Source: Casp-alpha2 sp036337015
GTDB lineage: Bacteria > Pseudomonadota > Alphaproteobacteria > Rhodospirillales > Casp-alpha2
Direction of reading: 5' to 3'
Assembly (NCBI GenBank): GCA_036337015.1
Contig: JAYZEZ010000005.1
Location: 124,001-188,000, forward strand
Length of the DNA: 64,000 bases
A program made the translations under genes and the position numbers. The notes below the pieces were generated by a model. That model was not told the origin of the DNA, made no database searches, and saw only the letters and a list, made by a program, of their open reading frames with translations. Each line of letters opens with the position of its first letter. The first letter of the stretch is position 1. This document shows, piece by piece, positions 25,917 to 35,810 of this stretch.

Positions 25917-27023
25917 ATGAATGATCAGAACTTTGATCTCGGTTCAGGCCGAAAATTACGATTCCTTTTTCTTCTTATAGTCATAATGGCTGTCATATTC
26001 TTTGGTAGTAGAGAATATTATTATAGAACCAACTATGTTTATTCAGAAGATTCACGTATTGAATCCGATATGATAACCATTTCTAGCAGGGTTGCGGGTT
26101 GGGTTACTTCATTTAAAGCTATAGAGGGAAGCACGGTCAAAAAAAACCAAATATTATTGGAAATTGATAGCCGGGAATCTCAATTACGTATAGCTGAACT
26201 TGAAGCACAAATTTCCGCTATTAATGCTGAGCGTGATACTCTTGCCGCTAAACGCAACATGATAGATAAAAAAACTGCCAGTCTATTTCTATCTGAAGAA
26301 TCTAAACGTGATGCTGCTAAAATCACAGTATCAACACTTCTTCCACAACTCAAATTGGCTAAAAGAGAACTTGAACGAACCAAGTCTCTATTCAAGCGTA
26401 AGGTGTCTTCAAGAAGACGATTGGATCAATCCGAGAATGCTCATAGCCAAATTAACAGAGAGCATAAAATTGCACTAGCCGGTCTTAAAGCAGCAGAATC
26501 AAAGCTTGCGGAAGCGGGTGCGGAAAGAACACAACTAGCCGTTATAGATGGTGACCTATCTGTACTAAAACATCGCAAAACTGAACTTTTAGTTCAATTA
26601 GAAAAACAAAAACTTGATTTAAATGATCGCATCATACGAAGTCCCATAACCGGTGTCATTGATAAGACATTCGTCAAAAGTGGAGAATATGTCACACCGG
26701 GACAGCGCCTAGTCTTAACACATAACCCTGAAAAGGTATGGGTCGAATCTAATATCAAGGAAACTCAAATACGTTTATTAAAACTTAAACAATTGGTCAA
26801 AATCGATGTGGATGCATATCCAGATATTTCTTTTCTCGGAAAGATCGTTAGCATTGGTAATGCGACCACTAGCGAGTTTGTATTATTACCCTCTCCAAAC
26901 CCAAGTGGAAATTTTACCAAAATAACCCAGCGTCTACCTGTACGTATTGCAATAAAACAAAAAGGGAAGCTCTTGCGCCCCGGAATGATGGTAGAAGTCA
27001 ACATTGACATACGCAACCCTTGA
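25917..27023 (+). CDS. HlyD/EmrA-type membrane fusion protein
   Basis: 368 residues with an N-terminal transmembrane anchor (FLFLLIVIMAVIFFG). A biotinyl-lipoyl-like half follows (ISSRVAGWVTSFKAIEGSTV), then a long coiled-coil hairpin from about 100 to 235, and a second half (RSPITGVIDKTFVKSGEYVT) with a beta barrel. It links the inner-membrane pump encoded next (20-bp overlap) to an outer-membrane channel. EmrA/VceA-like export of lipophilic toxic compounds is the usual role. No TolC or regulator gene is adjacent. Confidence 0.9.
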   Translation: MNDQNFDLGSGRKLRFLFLLIVIMAVIFFGSREYYYRTNYVYSEDSRIESDMITISSRVAGWVTSFKAIEGSTVKKNQILLEIDSRESQLRIAELEAQISAINAERDTLAAKRNMIDKKTASLFLSEESKRDAAKITVSTLLPQLKLAKRELERTKSLFKRKVSSRRRLDQSENAHSQINREHKIALAGLKAAESKLAEAGAERTQLAVIDGDLSVLKHRKTELLVQLEKQKLDLNDRIIRSPITGVIDKTFVKSGEYVTPGQRLVLTHNPEKVWVESNIKETQIRLLKLKQLVKIDVDAYPDISFLGKIVSIGNATTSEFVLLPSPNPSGNFTKITQRLPVRIAIKQKGKLLRPGMMVEVNIDIRNP

Positions 27024-28548
27024 ACAACAATTCAATCGTTTTGGCCAGGCCTACCGTTGGTTCGTAACCTTCGCTGGCATGATAGGTGCCATGTCAATGG
27101 TATTATCCGCTACAATGGTCAATGTAGCCATTCCTTCTATTATGGGAGCTTATGGTGTTGGACAGGACATGGCTCAATGGACTGCAACAGCATTCATCAC
27201 AACCATGGTTGCAAGCCAATTGCTTAACACCTGGATGGTTCAAGCATTTGGGCAGAGGGGCGCCTATTCTATAACACTTATCATTTTTACCATAGGCGCT
27301 TTGATATGTGTTACGAGTCCGACTATTGAACTTTTAATTTTTGGTCGAATTTTACAAGGTTTTTCAGCTGGCGTCATACAACCTTTGGTAATGGCAACCG
27401 TAATCTCAGTCTTCCCAGAAAATCGAAGAGGCCTAGCAATGGGTCTGTACGGTATGGGTGTCACTCTAGCTCCCAGCTTTGGGCCCTTGGCAGGGGGATT
27501 AACAATTGACGCTTTTACTTGGCGTCATATTTTCATAGCCCCACTTCCATTAGTCGCAATCGCTTTTTCCATGGGTTTAATATTTATGCCCGCAACAAAG
27601 TTCATAAAAAAACTCCCAGAATTTGATTGGACCGGTTTTTTCCTTCTTGGTGTGGCATTAGTCTGTTTAATGACAGGCATCGGCAACGGTCAGCGATGGG
27701 GTTGGGAATCTGATGGAATACTCATACTATTTGTGATTGGGGTTATAACATCAATTGTGTTTGTAATTTGGGAAGGTCAAACAAAAGCACCACTTTTAAA
27801 CTTGAACCTATTCCTTAATTCACGTTTTTCTGCGGCTATGATTATCGCATTTGCTTTCGGAGCAGGAAATTTTGCTACAAATTATATCATTCCTGTTTTT
27901 ACCCAAGTAATACAGGGTTATAGCGCAACTAAAGCTGGTAGCATTTTAGTTCCAGCAGGGATTTTATTAGTGGCGATGATCCCTTTTTCTGGCCGTCTCG
28001 CAGACCGTACACCGCCATATTTACCTATAATGATAGGTGTATCACTTTTTGCTTTTGCAGCTTATCTATTATCTAAAGCTGATGTCAATTCGCCATTCTT
28101 TATGGTTGCCATGTTTGCAGTAATTAGCCGCTTTGGACTTGGCTTGGTTATGCCCAATATGGGAGCGGCAGCTATGAAGGGGATACCAACTGAACAATTA
28201 AATGAGGCAGCTGGTGCCTACAATTTTACTCGCCAAATGGGTGGTGCTTTTGGTGTTAATTGTGTGGTAGCAATCTCTGAATATCGTACAGCTTTTCATA
28301 CCGATTCAATGACTGCAACCCAGACATCTGCCAATGTGCTTTCAGGTGAATTAATTGAAAAAGTAAAACAAATACTTGCTGAAGGAGGCATTACAGAATC
28401 TGCACAACAGTCAGGTGCTTTAAATTATTTGGGTGCTGTTATTCATGCCCAAGCAAGCACGTTGGGATATCAGGATGCCTTTTTAATAATTTGCTCAGTT
28501 TTTATTGCCACTTTGATACCAGCATGGCTTCTTAAGTATGCAAAGTAG
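27004..28548 (+). CDS. DHA2-family MFS efflux permease, EmrB-like
   Basis: 514 residues with about 14 hydrophobic segments. The DHA2 signatures are present: LDVTIVN-type start here as LSATMVNVAIPSIMGAYG, motif A region GRILQGFSAGVIQPL, and motif C GMGVTLAPSFGPLAGGL. The TTG start at 27004 overlaps the emrA-like gene, so the two subunits are coupled. Likely proton-driven export of hydrophobic drugs or fatty-acid-like compounds. It sits between plsY and topA, where dprA is common. Confidence 0.9.
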   Translation: MTYATLEQQFNRFGQAYRWFVTFAGMIGAMSMVLSATMVNVAIPSIMGAYGVGQDMAQWTATAFITTMVASQLLNTWMVQAFGQRGAYSITLIIFTIGALICVTSPTIELLIFGRILQGFSAGVIQPLVMATVISVFPENRRGLAMGLYGMGVTLAPSFGPLAGGLTIDAFTWRHIFIAPLPLVAIAFSMGLIFMPATKFIKKLPEFDWTGFFLLGVALVCLMTGIGNGQRWGWESDGILILFVIGVITSIVFVIWEGQTKAPLLNLNLFLNSRFSAAMIIAFAFGAGNFATNYIIPVFTQVIQGYSATKAGSILVPAGILLVAMIPFSGRLADRTPPYLPIMIGVSLFAFAAYLLSKADVNSPFFMVAMFAVISRFGLGLVMPNMGAAAMKGIPTEQLNEAAGAYNFTRQMGGAFGVNCVVAISEYRTAFHTDSMTATQTSANVLSGELIEKVKQILAEGGITESAQQSGALNYLGAVIHAQASTLGYQDAFLIICSVFIATLIPAWLLKYAK

Positions 28549-28916
28549 ATTATTTAACAAGTCACCATTTAAAACACGATGGGTGTTTCTACCAAAATTA
28601 ACAAAAATTAATTTCTAAATAGTTTAAAGGAAAAATAAACATCTAATTACATCTAATATTTTGATTTATAATGACTTTTTTTATAAAACAAGTAATTTTC
28701 AATGGTTTAAAAAAAGTAAAAGTTTTAAAAAATAATTCAGTATAGTATCAACTTTTGTTGACGAATTCTTTTGTAACTGCCAAAGCTCCCTACCCTTCTT
28801 GTAATGGTAGCCTTTATAGTAGAGCTAGCGAATAGCAAAAATGCTAAGAGGATAAGTAAAAAATTATTACGAGTATAATAAGTTAAGTATTAAAATTTTT
28901 AATTTCTTGGTGAGTT
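28549..28916. other. Intergenic region upstream of topA
   Basis: 368 bp with no credible gene. A small hairpin (AAACAC, 5-base loop, GTGTTT) lies at 28572-28588, just after the efflux gene, but is not followed by T. The rest is very AT-rich. A TATAAT at 28874-28879 is the best promoter candidate. No dprA remnant is visible by eye. Confidence 0.5.
28874..28879 (+). promoter_or_regulatory. Possible topA -10 element
   Basis: A perfect TATAAT lies 38 bp before the topA ATG. The hexamer 17 bp upstream (GATAAG) is a poor -35, so this is a candidate only. Confidence 0.3.
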
Positions 28917-31526
28917 ATGTCTAACGTTGTCATTGTAGAAAGCCCGGCAAAGGCCAAAACTATTAACAAGTACTTGGGTTCAGATTATAAAGTGCTAGCT
29001 AGTTACGGTCACGTCCGCGACCTACCATCAAAAGACGGATCGGTACGACCAGATGAAAATTTTGATATGGATTGGGAAGTCGACGACCGCTCTAAGAAGC
29101 ATATCAAAGAAATAAAAACCGCACTAAAAGGTGCAAGTCATCTTTATTTAGCAACTGACCCAGATAGAGAAGGAGAAGCTATCTCTTGGCATGTTAGAGA
29201 AATTCTTGCTAAAGAAAACAAACTTGATGGCGTCACAGTTGAACGTGTAGTTTTTAACGAAATTACAAAAAGCGCAATACTGGAGGCCTTTAAAAATCCA
29301 CGAAAACTTGATGATGAATTAATTAATGCCTACTTAGCTCGCCGAGCACTTGATTATTTAGTGGGATTTACCTTATCCCCTGTTCTATGGCGAAAATTAC
29401 CAGGAAGCAGATCGGCGGGACGTGTACAGTCAGTTGCGTTAAGGCTAGTCTGCGAACGAGAAACTGAAATTGAAAATTTCAAACCTAAAGAATATTGGTC
29501 TATACATTCCAACTTCAAAACATCTTCTGGAGAAATCTTTTCTGCCATACTCACGTATCTCGATGGCTCTAAGGTTGGAAAGATGGATATTTCGACTGAA
29601 GATCAGGCTAATATTGCTGTAACTAACGCATTAGCTCAAAGCTACAGTGTTAAGTCAGTACAGAAAAGAAAGGTTCAACGTCATCCAGCAGCACCCTTCA
29701 CCACTTCAACCTTGCAGCAAGAATCATCCCGCAAACTACGTTTCACAACCAAACGAACGATGCAGGTAGCTCAAAAATTATATGAAGGTATTACATTAGA
29801 TGGGGAAACAGTTGGATTAATCAGCTATATGCGAACCGATGGTGTGTTTATATCCAAAGAAGCAATAGACACCACAAGAGAATTAATTGGTCAAAGCTTT
29901 GGTGTTGAATACGTACCTAATGAAGTACGGACTTATAAAAGTAAGGCTAAAAATGCTCAAGAAGCTCACGAAGCCATTCGTCCAACAGACGTTCTTCGTC
30001 GACCAGAAGACATCGCTCATTATCTGGATAAAGATCAAAATCAGCTCTATCAATTGATATGGAATCGAACCATTGCTAGCCAAATGGAATCTGTCGTTCT
30101 CGACCAAGTTTCCGCTGATATCATTTCCGAAAACATGGAAATTACTTTCCGAGCAACAGGGTCTACTTTACTATTTGATGGGTTCTACAAACTTTATAAA
30201 GAAGACAAAGATGATAAAAACAAAGAGGACGGAGAGACAGAAAAAATCCTGCCAAATCTCGAGCAAGACCAATCATTGCAACGCAACAGCATCACCCCTG
30301 AACAACATTTCACCCAACCACCACCTCGATTTTCTGAAGCAAGCCTAGTAAAGAAACTTGAAGAATTAGGAATTGGCCGACCATCTACTTATGCCAGTAT
30401 TATTTCTGTTCTACAGGATCGAAGCTACGTTACTCTAGAAAAACGCCGATTTGAACCAGTTGACCGTGGCCGTCTAGTAACTGCTTTCCTAGACAGCTAC
30501 TTCCATCGTTATGTTGAATATGAATTTACAGCTGATCTTGAACAAAAATTAGATGACATTTCAGGCGGACGCATAGAGTGGAAGAAGGTGCTCCAAGACT
30601 TTTGGGAATCTTTTTCTAGTGCCATTGGGGAAACTAAGGATTTAAGGGTTTCTGAAGTTCTGGACAAGCTAGATGAACTTTTGGGGCCACATTTCTTCCG
30701 CCTAGGTGAAGATGGGTCCGACCCACGCAAATGTCCAACCTGCAATGACGGACGATTAAATTTAAAGCTTGGAAAATTTGGTGCATTTATTGGTTGTAAT
30801 AATTATCCTGAATGTAGATTCACCCGTCCACTTGAAGTAACTAATGGTATTAGCGACGAGGATGAAGCACTAACTTCTAACGGACCGAAAGATTTAGGCC
30901 CTGATCCTACCACTGGCGAATTGATCACACTTAAAAAGGGACCATATGGATATTATGTGCAACGTGGCGTTGAGGTCCTAGAAGGAAAAAAGAAAATCAA
31001 ACCTAAAAGAGCGTCAATACCAAAAACTATGCATCCAACCAACATAGATTTAGGCGCCGCACTAGGGCTTCTAGGCCTACCACGTAATGTAGGAATTGAT
31101 GTTGAAACCGGTGAGATGATCACAGCTGGTCTTGGACGTTTTGGGCCATTTATCAAAGTCGGCGGTACATATCTATCCCTTAAAGCTGATGATGATGTTC
31201 TGTCTATAGGTCTCAATCGTGCACAACACCTCTTAGCTGATGTCCCTCGAAAAGCGCCTCCGAGAGATCTTGGAAAGCACCCAGATGATAAAAAACCCGT
31301 AGTTCAGAAAGTTGGTCGATGGGGGGCTTATGTACAGCATGGCAAGCAAATGGCAACACTACCTAAAAACACTGACCCTAGTACTATAACCTTAGAATTA
31401 GCCATCCAGATTCTCGCCGACAAAGCGAATAAAAGCAATCAGAGGTCCAATAAAAAAACTAGCAATAAAAGGAAAACGACAAAACAAAAAAAGAATACTA
31501 AAGATACAGCTGTCTCAACCGAATAA
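28917..31526 (+). CDS. topA: DNA topoisomerase I
   Basis: 869 residues. The TOPRIM domain starts the protein (NVVIVESPAKAKTINKYLG and the DPDREGEAISWH motif). The catalytic tyrosine is in GLISYMRTDGV, and one C4 zinc module (CPTCNDGRLNLK, ending CNNYPEC) follows at about residue 605. The C terminus has two more topo-C-like repeats (GPYGYYVQRG, GRFGPFIKVGG, GRWGAYVQHGKQ) and a Lys-rich tail. It relaxes negative supercoils. RNase R follows after 5 bp, a frequent pairing. Confidence 0.97.
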   Translation: MSNVVIVESPAKAKTINKYLGSDYKVLASYGHVRDLPSKDGSVRPDENFDMDWEVDDRSKKHIKEIKTALKGASHLYLATDPDREGEAISWHVREILAKENKLDGVTVERVVFNEITKSAILEAFKNPRKLDDELINAYLARRALDYLVGFTLSPVLWRKLPGSRSAGRVQSVALRLVCERETEIENFKPKEYWSIHSNFKTSSGEIFSAILTYLDGSKVGKMDISTEDQANIAVTNALAQSYSVKSVQKRKVQRHPAAPFTTSTLQQESSRKLRFTTKRTMQVAQKLYEGITLDGETVGLISYMRTDGVFISKEAIDTTRELIGQSFGVEYVPNEVRTYKSKAKNAQEAHEAIRPTDVLRRPEDIAHYLDKDQNQLYQLIWNRTIASQMESVVLDQVSADIISENMEITFRATGSTLLFDGFYKLYKEDKDDKNKEDGETEKILPNLEQDQSLQRNSITPEQHFTQPPPRFSEASLVKKLEELGIGRPSTYASIISVLQDRSYVTLEKRRFEPVDRGRLVTAFLDSYFHRYVEYEFTADLEQKLDDISGGRIEWKKVLQDFWESFSSAIGETKDLRVSEVLDKLDELLGPHFFRLGEDGSDPRKCPTCNDGRLNLKLGKFGAFIGCNNYPECRFTRPLEVTNGISDEDEALTSNGPKDLGPDPTTGELITLKKGPYGYYVQRGVEVLEGKKKIKPKRASIPKTMHPTNIDLGAALGLLGLPRNVGIDVETGEMITAGLGRFGPFIKVGGTYLSLKADDDVLSIGLNRAQHLLADVPRKAPPRDLGKHPDDKKPVVQKVGRWGAYVQHGKQMATLPKNTDPSTITLELAIQILADKANKSNQRSNKKTSNKRKTTKQKKNTKDTAVSTE

Positions 31527-31531
31527 ATTAA

Positions 31532-33802
31532 TTGGTCCATTCCTTGAAAAGACTATCAAAGAAGTCAACAAACAAAAAAAACGGCAACAAAAAACCGGGG
31601 AACAAACACTTTCCAACTAATCAAGAAATCCTTGAATTCTTAAAAAATAGTTCTGGTCGTGTTGGAAAGAAAGAAATTGCGCGCGCTTTTAAATTAGATT
31701 CCAAACAGAAACTAACTTTAAAAAAGATTTTAAGCGAAATGAAACTTAATGGAATTATTGGAAAAGGTCGGAAAAGACAGATTTATGAATTAGACACTTT
31801 GCCAACGGTGACAATTTTAAAAGTAATCGAACCAGATAAAGATGGTGATTTAATGGCATCACCTGAGACATGGGAAAGCAACAAATTTCCACCAAAAATA
31901 TATTTAGTTCCTAACAAAGTCCGTACAAACACACCAGGCTTTGGAGAAAGAATTTTAGCAAGGCTTACCCCAGCTGAAAATGGCACATATGAGGCTCGCA
32001 TTATACGTAGTTTAGCTACAGCCCCTAAGCAAATTCTTGGAATCTTCGAAATTATAGATGGTAAAAACCGAATTCGATCTATTGACCGACGCTCAAAGAG
32101 TGATTTCATTGCAGAAACTCCTAACACATTAGATGCGAAACATGGTGATATAGTTCGCGCCGTGCCACTACCAGGTAAAACATTGGGTTTGAGGAAGGTG
32201 CGAATTATCGAATGTTTCAAAGTTGATAAAGTAAAGAAAAACCCATCTTTGATTGCTATTTTAGATAATGACTTGCCGACAAAATTTAGTGATGAGGCTA
32301 TAAGACAAGCTAGCAAAGCTACTTCTGCCCCTACTAATGGGCGTGTAGATTTGCGCAATATTCCACTTGTAACTATTGATGGCACTGACGCCCGTGATTT
32401 CGACGATGCAGTATGGGCAGAGATGGACACTGATAAACATAATATGAATGGTTGGCATTTGCTAGTTGCCATTGCTGATGTTGCTTGGTACGTACGTCCT
32501 GGAGATGCCCTAGATAAAAATGCTTACGAACGTGGGAATTCAGTATATTTCCCCGACCAAGTAGTGCCCATGCTACCAGAAGCTCTTTCTAATGGTTGGT
32601 GTTCATTAAACCCAAAAGAGGATCGTCCGTGTATTGCGGTACATTTATGGATAGATTCGGAAGGAAATTTAAAAAATCATCAATTTTGCCGTGGGATAAT
32701 GCGTTCACATGCACGACTTAACTATATACAGGTCCAAGAAGCTCGAAATGGGAATTGTGATAAAATAACTAGGCCTCTGCTAGAAACAGTAATTAAACCA
32801 TTATTTGGCGCATATGATTCATTGCTTAAAAACCGTAAAAAACGAGGTGTTTTAGAACTTGAGACACCTGAACGAAAAGTTCAGTTTGAAAATAACGGAG
32901 AAGTAAGAGACATATCGATTAGCAAGCGCTTAGATTCTCATAAACTAATTGAAGAAATTATGATTTTAGCAAATGTTGCAGCAGCTAAGACGCTAGAAAA
33001 AAATAAAATGCATTGTCTTTACCGAGTTCATGATGAGCCATCAAAAGAAAAGTTGGAGAACCTTAGAAAGGTACTAAAAAGTGTAAAATTTAGCTTTGAT
33101 AGAGGTGGAATACTTTCAACCAAACGGTTTAATCAAGTGCTCAAATTATCCAAAGGATCTCCTTACGCCGAAATGATCAATGTCATAATCCTACGTAGTC
33201 AATCTAAAGCCATTTATACCACCAAAAATTTAGGGCATTTTGGTTTGGCGCTGAATCAATATATTCATTTCACCTCACCAATCCGCCGCTATGCAGACCT
33301 ATTAACACACCGTGCCTTAATAAATACCATGGAATTAAACAAGAATATATTAGAAGATGATGAACAAAATCTTGAAAGAAAAGGAGAGCATTTATCTTTT
33401 ACAGAACGACGTGCAACTGAAGCTGAAAGGGATTCAATAGACCGCTTCACAGCACATTTTTTTGCTGAACAAATTGGTGAAATTTTTCAAGGTTATATTA
33501 ACGGAATTACTCGTTTCGGACTATTCATAACTCTAAAAGGAACAGGCGCAGATGGGCTAGTTCCTATCAGAACCATTACCAACGACTATTATTATCATGA
33601 AGAAACACTACAAATGCTAAAGGGAAAAAAAACCGGACACGAATTTCGGTTGGGAGATGAAGTTAACGTCCGCCTTGTTGAAGCTAGCCAACATACAGGC
33701 GGATTAGTCTTCAACCTAAATGATATGAAAAAAAGCAGGCAAAAGTCTAAGTCGAAAATTAAAAAATTTAAATTAAGATCGAAAGAATACAAATCCCTTT
33801 AA
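31532..33802 (+). CDS. rnr: Ribonuclease R
   Basis: 756 residues from a TTG start (another TTG four codons later is possible). It has a basic N terminus, a winged-helix segment (NQEILEFLKNSSGRVGKKEI), cold-shock domains, the RNB catalytic region with acidic cluster DGTDARDFDDAVW, the LNQYIHFTSPIRRYADLLTH motif and a C-terminal S1 domain (FQGYINGITRFGLFITL), ending in a Lys-rich tail. It is a processive 3'-5' exoribonuclease for structured RNA. Probably cotranscribed with topA. Confidence 0.95.
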   Translation: MVHSLKRLSKKSTNKKNGNKKPGNKHFPTNQEILEFLKNSSGRVGKKEIARAFKLDSKQKLTLKKILSEMKLNGIIGKGRKRQIYELDTLPTVTILKVIEPDKDGDLMASPETWESNKFPPKIYLVPNKVRTNTPGFGERILARLTPAENGTYEARIIRSLATAPKQILGIFEIIDGKNRIRSIDRRSKSDFIAETPNTLDAKHGDIVRAVPLPGKTLGLRKVRIIECFKVDKVKKNPSLIAILDNDLPTKFSDEAIRQASKATSAPTNGRVDLRNIPLVTIDGTDARDFDDAVWAEMDTDKHNMNGWHLLVAIADVAWYVRPGDALDKNAYERGNSVYFPDQVVPMLPEALSNGWCSLNPKEDRPCIAVHLWIDSEGNLKNHQFCRGIMRSHARLNYIQVQEARNGNCDKITRPLLETVIKPLFGAYDSLLKNRKKRGVLELETPERKVQFENNGEVRDISISKRLDSHKLIEEIMILANVAAAKTLEKNKMHCLYRVHDEPSKEKLENLRKVLKSVKFSFDRGGILSTKRFNQVLKLSKGSPYAEMINVIILRSQSKAIYTTKNLGHFGLALNQYIHFTSPIRRYADLLTHRALINTMELNKNILEDDEQNLERKGEHLSFTERRATEAERDSIDRFTAHFFAEQIGEIFQGYINGITRFGLFITLKGTGADGLVPIRTITNDYYYHEETLQMLKGKKTGHEFRLGDEVNVRLVEASQHTGGLVFNLNDMKKSRQKSKSKIKKFKLRSKEYKSL

Positions 33803-33860
33803 GACTTTTTAAAAACATCCTAGATGAAAAAAAGACAATTATCAGATTAAAGATTTAAAT

Positions 33861-35480
33861 ATGAAATACTTGAAAGTCTTATTTTTAAATTCATCAAGTC
33901 TTTTCTTATTTGGATTACTCTCAATCTCTGCATGTTCACAAATTAAATATCCCCAAAAAAGCAAGATTGTAAGTTTTAAAGATGTCCATGCAACTGAAGT
34001 TATTCTTACTGCATATACCGGTATTTACGAAAGATATATAGATCAAGTCAGCATGGAAGACATCGCAATAGAAGGACTTCGTGGCTTGGGATCTATCGAC
34101 CCTAGTCTTACCATAATTCTTGCAAACTCCGAAAAAAATCAACATTTAATAAAGAATAACCAACAAAGAACGAAGGGGGTGGTTATACTTCAAGCAGAAG
34201 GAACAGAAGTCATTCGCAAATTAGCCCCGCCACCTGACGACGTAGTAAATTGGGCAGCACTTACAACTGAATTATCATTGGCTGCTAGAAAGACGTCCCA
34301 CGAATTACAAAGGACCACCATGGAGAGTTATTTTGAAGCAGTTTTTGACGGGGCCCTCTCTAATTTGGATGTTTTCTCTCGCTATTCTGGTGCTGATGAA
34401 GCACTAGAAATTAGAAGCAAAAGGGATGGGTTTAGTGGAATTGGCATAGAGTTTAAGAGTCATGGCATCTATCCAGTTATAAAAAAAGTTTTACCAGGCA
34501 CCCCTGCAAACCTAGCTGACTTACAGAAAGGCGATCTCCTTACTCACATCAATGGAGAAGAGCTAAAAGGATTAAAAAGAAAAGAAATTTCTGCCCTTTT
34601 ACAGGGACCAATTCATTCTCGGATAGAATTGACATTTATTAGACCAACCATTTCAGGTTCAAAGACAATTGTTATAGAAAGGACGCAAATTTTTCCAAAC
34701 ACCATAACACAAAATATTAGCAAAGATGTTGTTGTACTTAAGCTTAAAAGTTTCAATCAAAACACAGCGCAATCTTTATTAGAAAATTTAATAGAAGCAC
34801 GTAATTTTCTAGGAAAAGCCATGAAAGGTATTATCATTGACCTACGTGGCAACCCAGGTGGACTGTTGAAACAATCTGTAAAAGTCGCTGACCTGCTACT
34901 CACGCCAGGAAGTATCGTATCTACTCGGGGCCGCCATACTGATAGCCTAAATCAATATGAATCAGGAAAGAAAGATTTTACCTTTGGTTTGCCACTAGCT
35001 GTCTTGGTGGATGGAAAATCAGCATCTGCTGCAGAAATCCTTGCGGCTGCTTTACAAGATAGAAATCGTGCAATAATTATTGGAACCACCTCTTTTGGTA
35101 AGGGTTCAGTGCAAACCGTTTTAAGACTGCCTAATGAGGGTGAAATCACATTAACGTGGTCACGATTAGTTACACCATCTGGCTATATGTTTCATGGTCT
35201 TGGGGTGCGACCGCAAATTTGCACCAGTGGTCTTCACGGGGATTCTATAGATATAGTTAAAAAAGTTATTAGTCAGAGCAAGAAAATTAAAAATGTACTT
35301 CTTGATTGGCGAAAGACATCCTACGAAGATAAATTAAAACGTGCGCAATTACGTAATTCTTGCCCGTCTCAACGCCGTATCAATGATTTTGAATTAAGCA
35401 TTGCAAAACAACTAATAACTAATCCTGCCCTATATAAAAGAGCATTAAATCTTTCAGCTAATATCAAAAAGGGTGACTAA
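33861..35480 (+). CDS. S41-family C-terminal processing peptidase with PDZ domain, lipoprotein
   Basis: 539 residues with a signal and lipobox (LLSISAC), so probably anchored in the periplasm. A PDZ domain lies near residues 185-265 (GIGIEFKSHGIYPVIKKVLP, then GDLLTHINGEEL). The S41 core follows with the nucleophilic Ser in DGKSASAAEILAAAL and the Lys in SFGKGSVQTV. It belongs to the CtpA/Tsp group that trims envelope proteins. The C-terminal 90 residues are an extension with several Cys (RNSCPSQRR). Located between rnr and rpmG. Confidence 0.87.
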   Translation: MKYLKVLFLNSSSLFLFGLLSISACSQIKYPQKSKIVSFKDVHATEVILTAYTGIYERYIDQVSMEDIAIEGLRGLGSIDPSLTIILANSEKNQHLIKNNQQRTKGVVILQAEGTEVIRKLAPPPDDVVNWAALTTELSLAARKTSHELQRTTMESYFEAVFDGALSNLDVFSRYSGADEALEIRSKRDGFSGIGIEFKSHGIYPVIKKVLPGTPANLADLQKGDLLTHINGEELKGLKRKEISALLQGPIHSRIELTFIRPTISGSKTIVIERTQIFPNTITQNISKDVVVLKLKSFNQNTAQSLLENLIEARNFLGKAMKGIIIDLRGNPGGLLKQSVKVADLLLTPGSIVSTRGRHTDSLNQYESGKKDFTFGLPLAVLVDGKSASAAEILAAALQDRNRAIIIGTTSFGKGSVQTVLRLPNEGEITLTWSRLVTPSGYMFHGLGVRPQICTSGLHGDSIDIVKKVISQSKKIKNVLLDWRKTSYEDKLKRAQLRNSCPSQRRINDFELSIAKQLITNPALYKRALNLSANIKKGD

Positions 35481-35587
35481 TTAAAAATCCTTATAACTTG
35501 CCTACACTGTCCCTCTTGACACTAGGTTCGTGGATTGTATTGTGCGCAATAACACTGATAGACAAAAGTAAAAGAAGAAATTCTAAT

Positions 35588-35755
35588 ATGGCGAAACCAA
35601 ATTCAATTTTAATCAAATTGTTAAGTAGTGCTGATACTGGGTTTTATTATGTTACTAAGAAGAACCCGCGTACTTTAACAGAAAAAATGGAAGTAAGAAA
35701 ATACGACCCCGTAGTCCGTAAGCATGTTCTCTTTAAAGAAGCTAAGATTAAATAG
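35588..35755 (+). CDS. rpmG: 50S ribosomal protein L33
   Basis: 55 residues from ATG 35588, which follows an AAGAAG and gives the normal start MAKPNSILIKLLSSADTGFY. The frame is open further upstream, but that part is not L33. The form lacks the CxxC pairs, so it is the zinc-independent type usual in alphaproteobacteria. It ends VRKHVLFKEAKIK as expected. Convergent with the DivK-like gene. Confidence 0.95.
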   Translation: MAKPNSILIKLLSSADTGFYYVTKKNPRTLTEKMEVRKYDPVVRKHVLFKEAKIK

Positions 35756-35810
35756 TTATCCACTATTGAAAATCATCCAAGAAAAATTATCAGTAATAAT
35801 AAACTCTTAG

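Noticed and set aside
28670..28744. 24-codon frame upstream of topA
   Set aside because: AT-rich translation with no SD; likely random.
31783..32472. 229-codon minus-strand frame inside rnr
   Set aside because: Lies wholly within the conserved RNB region of rnr; shadow frame.
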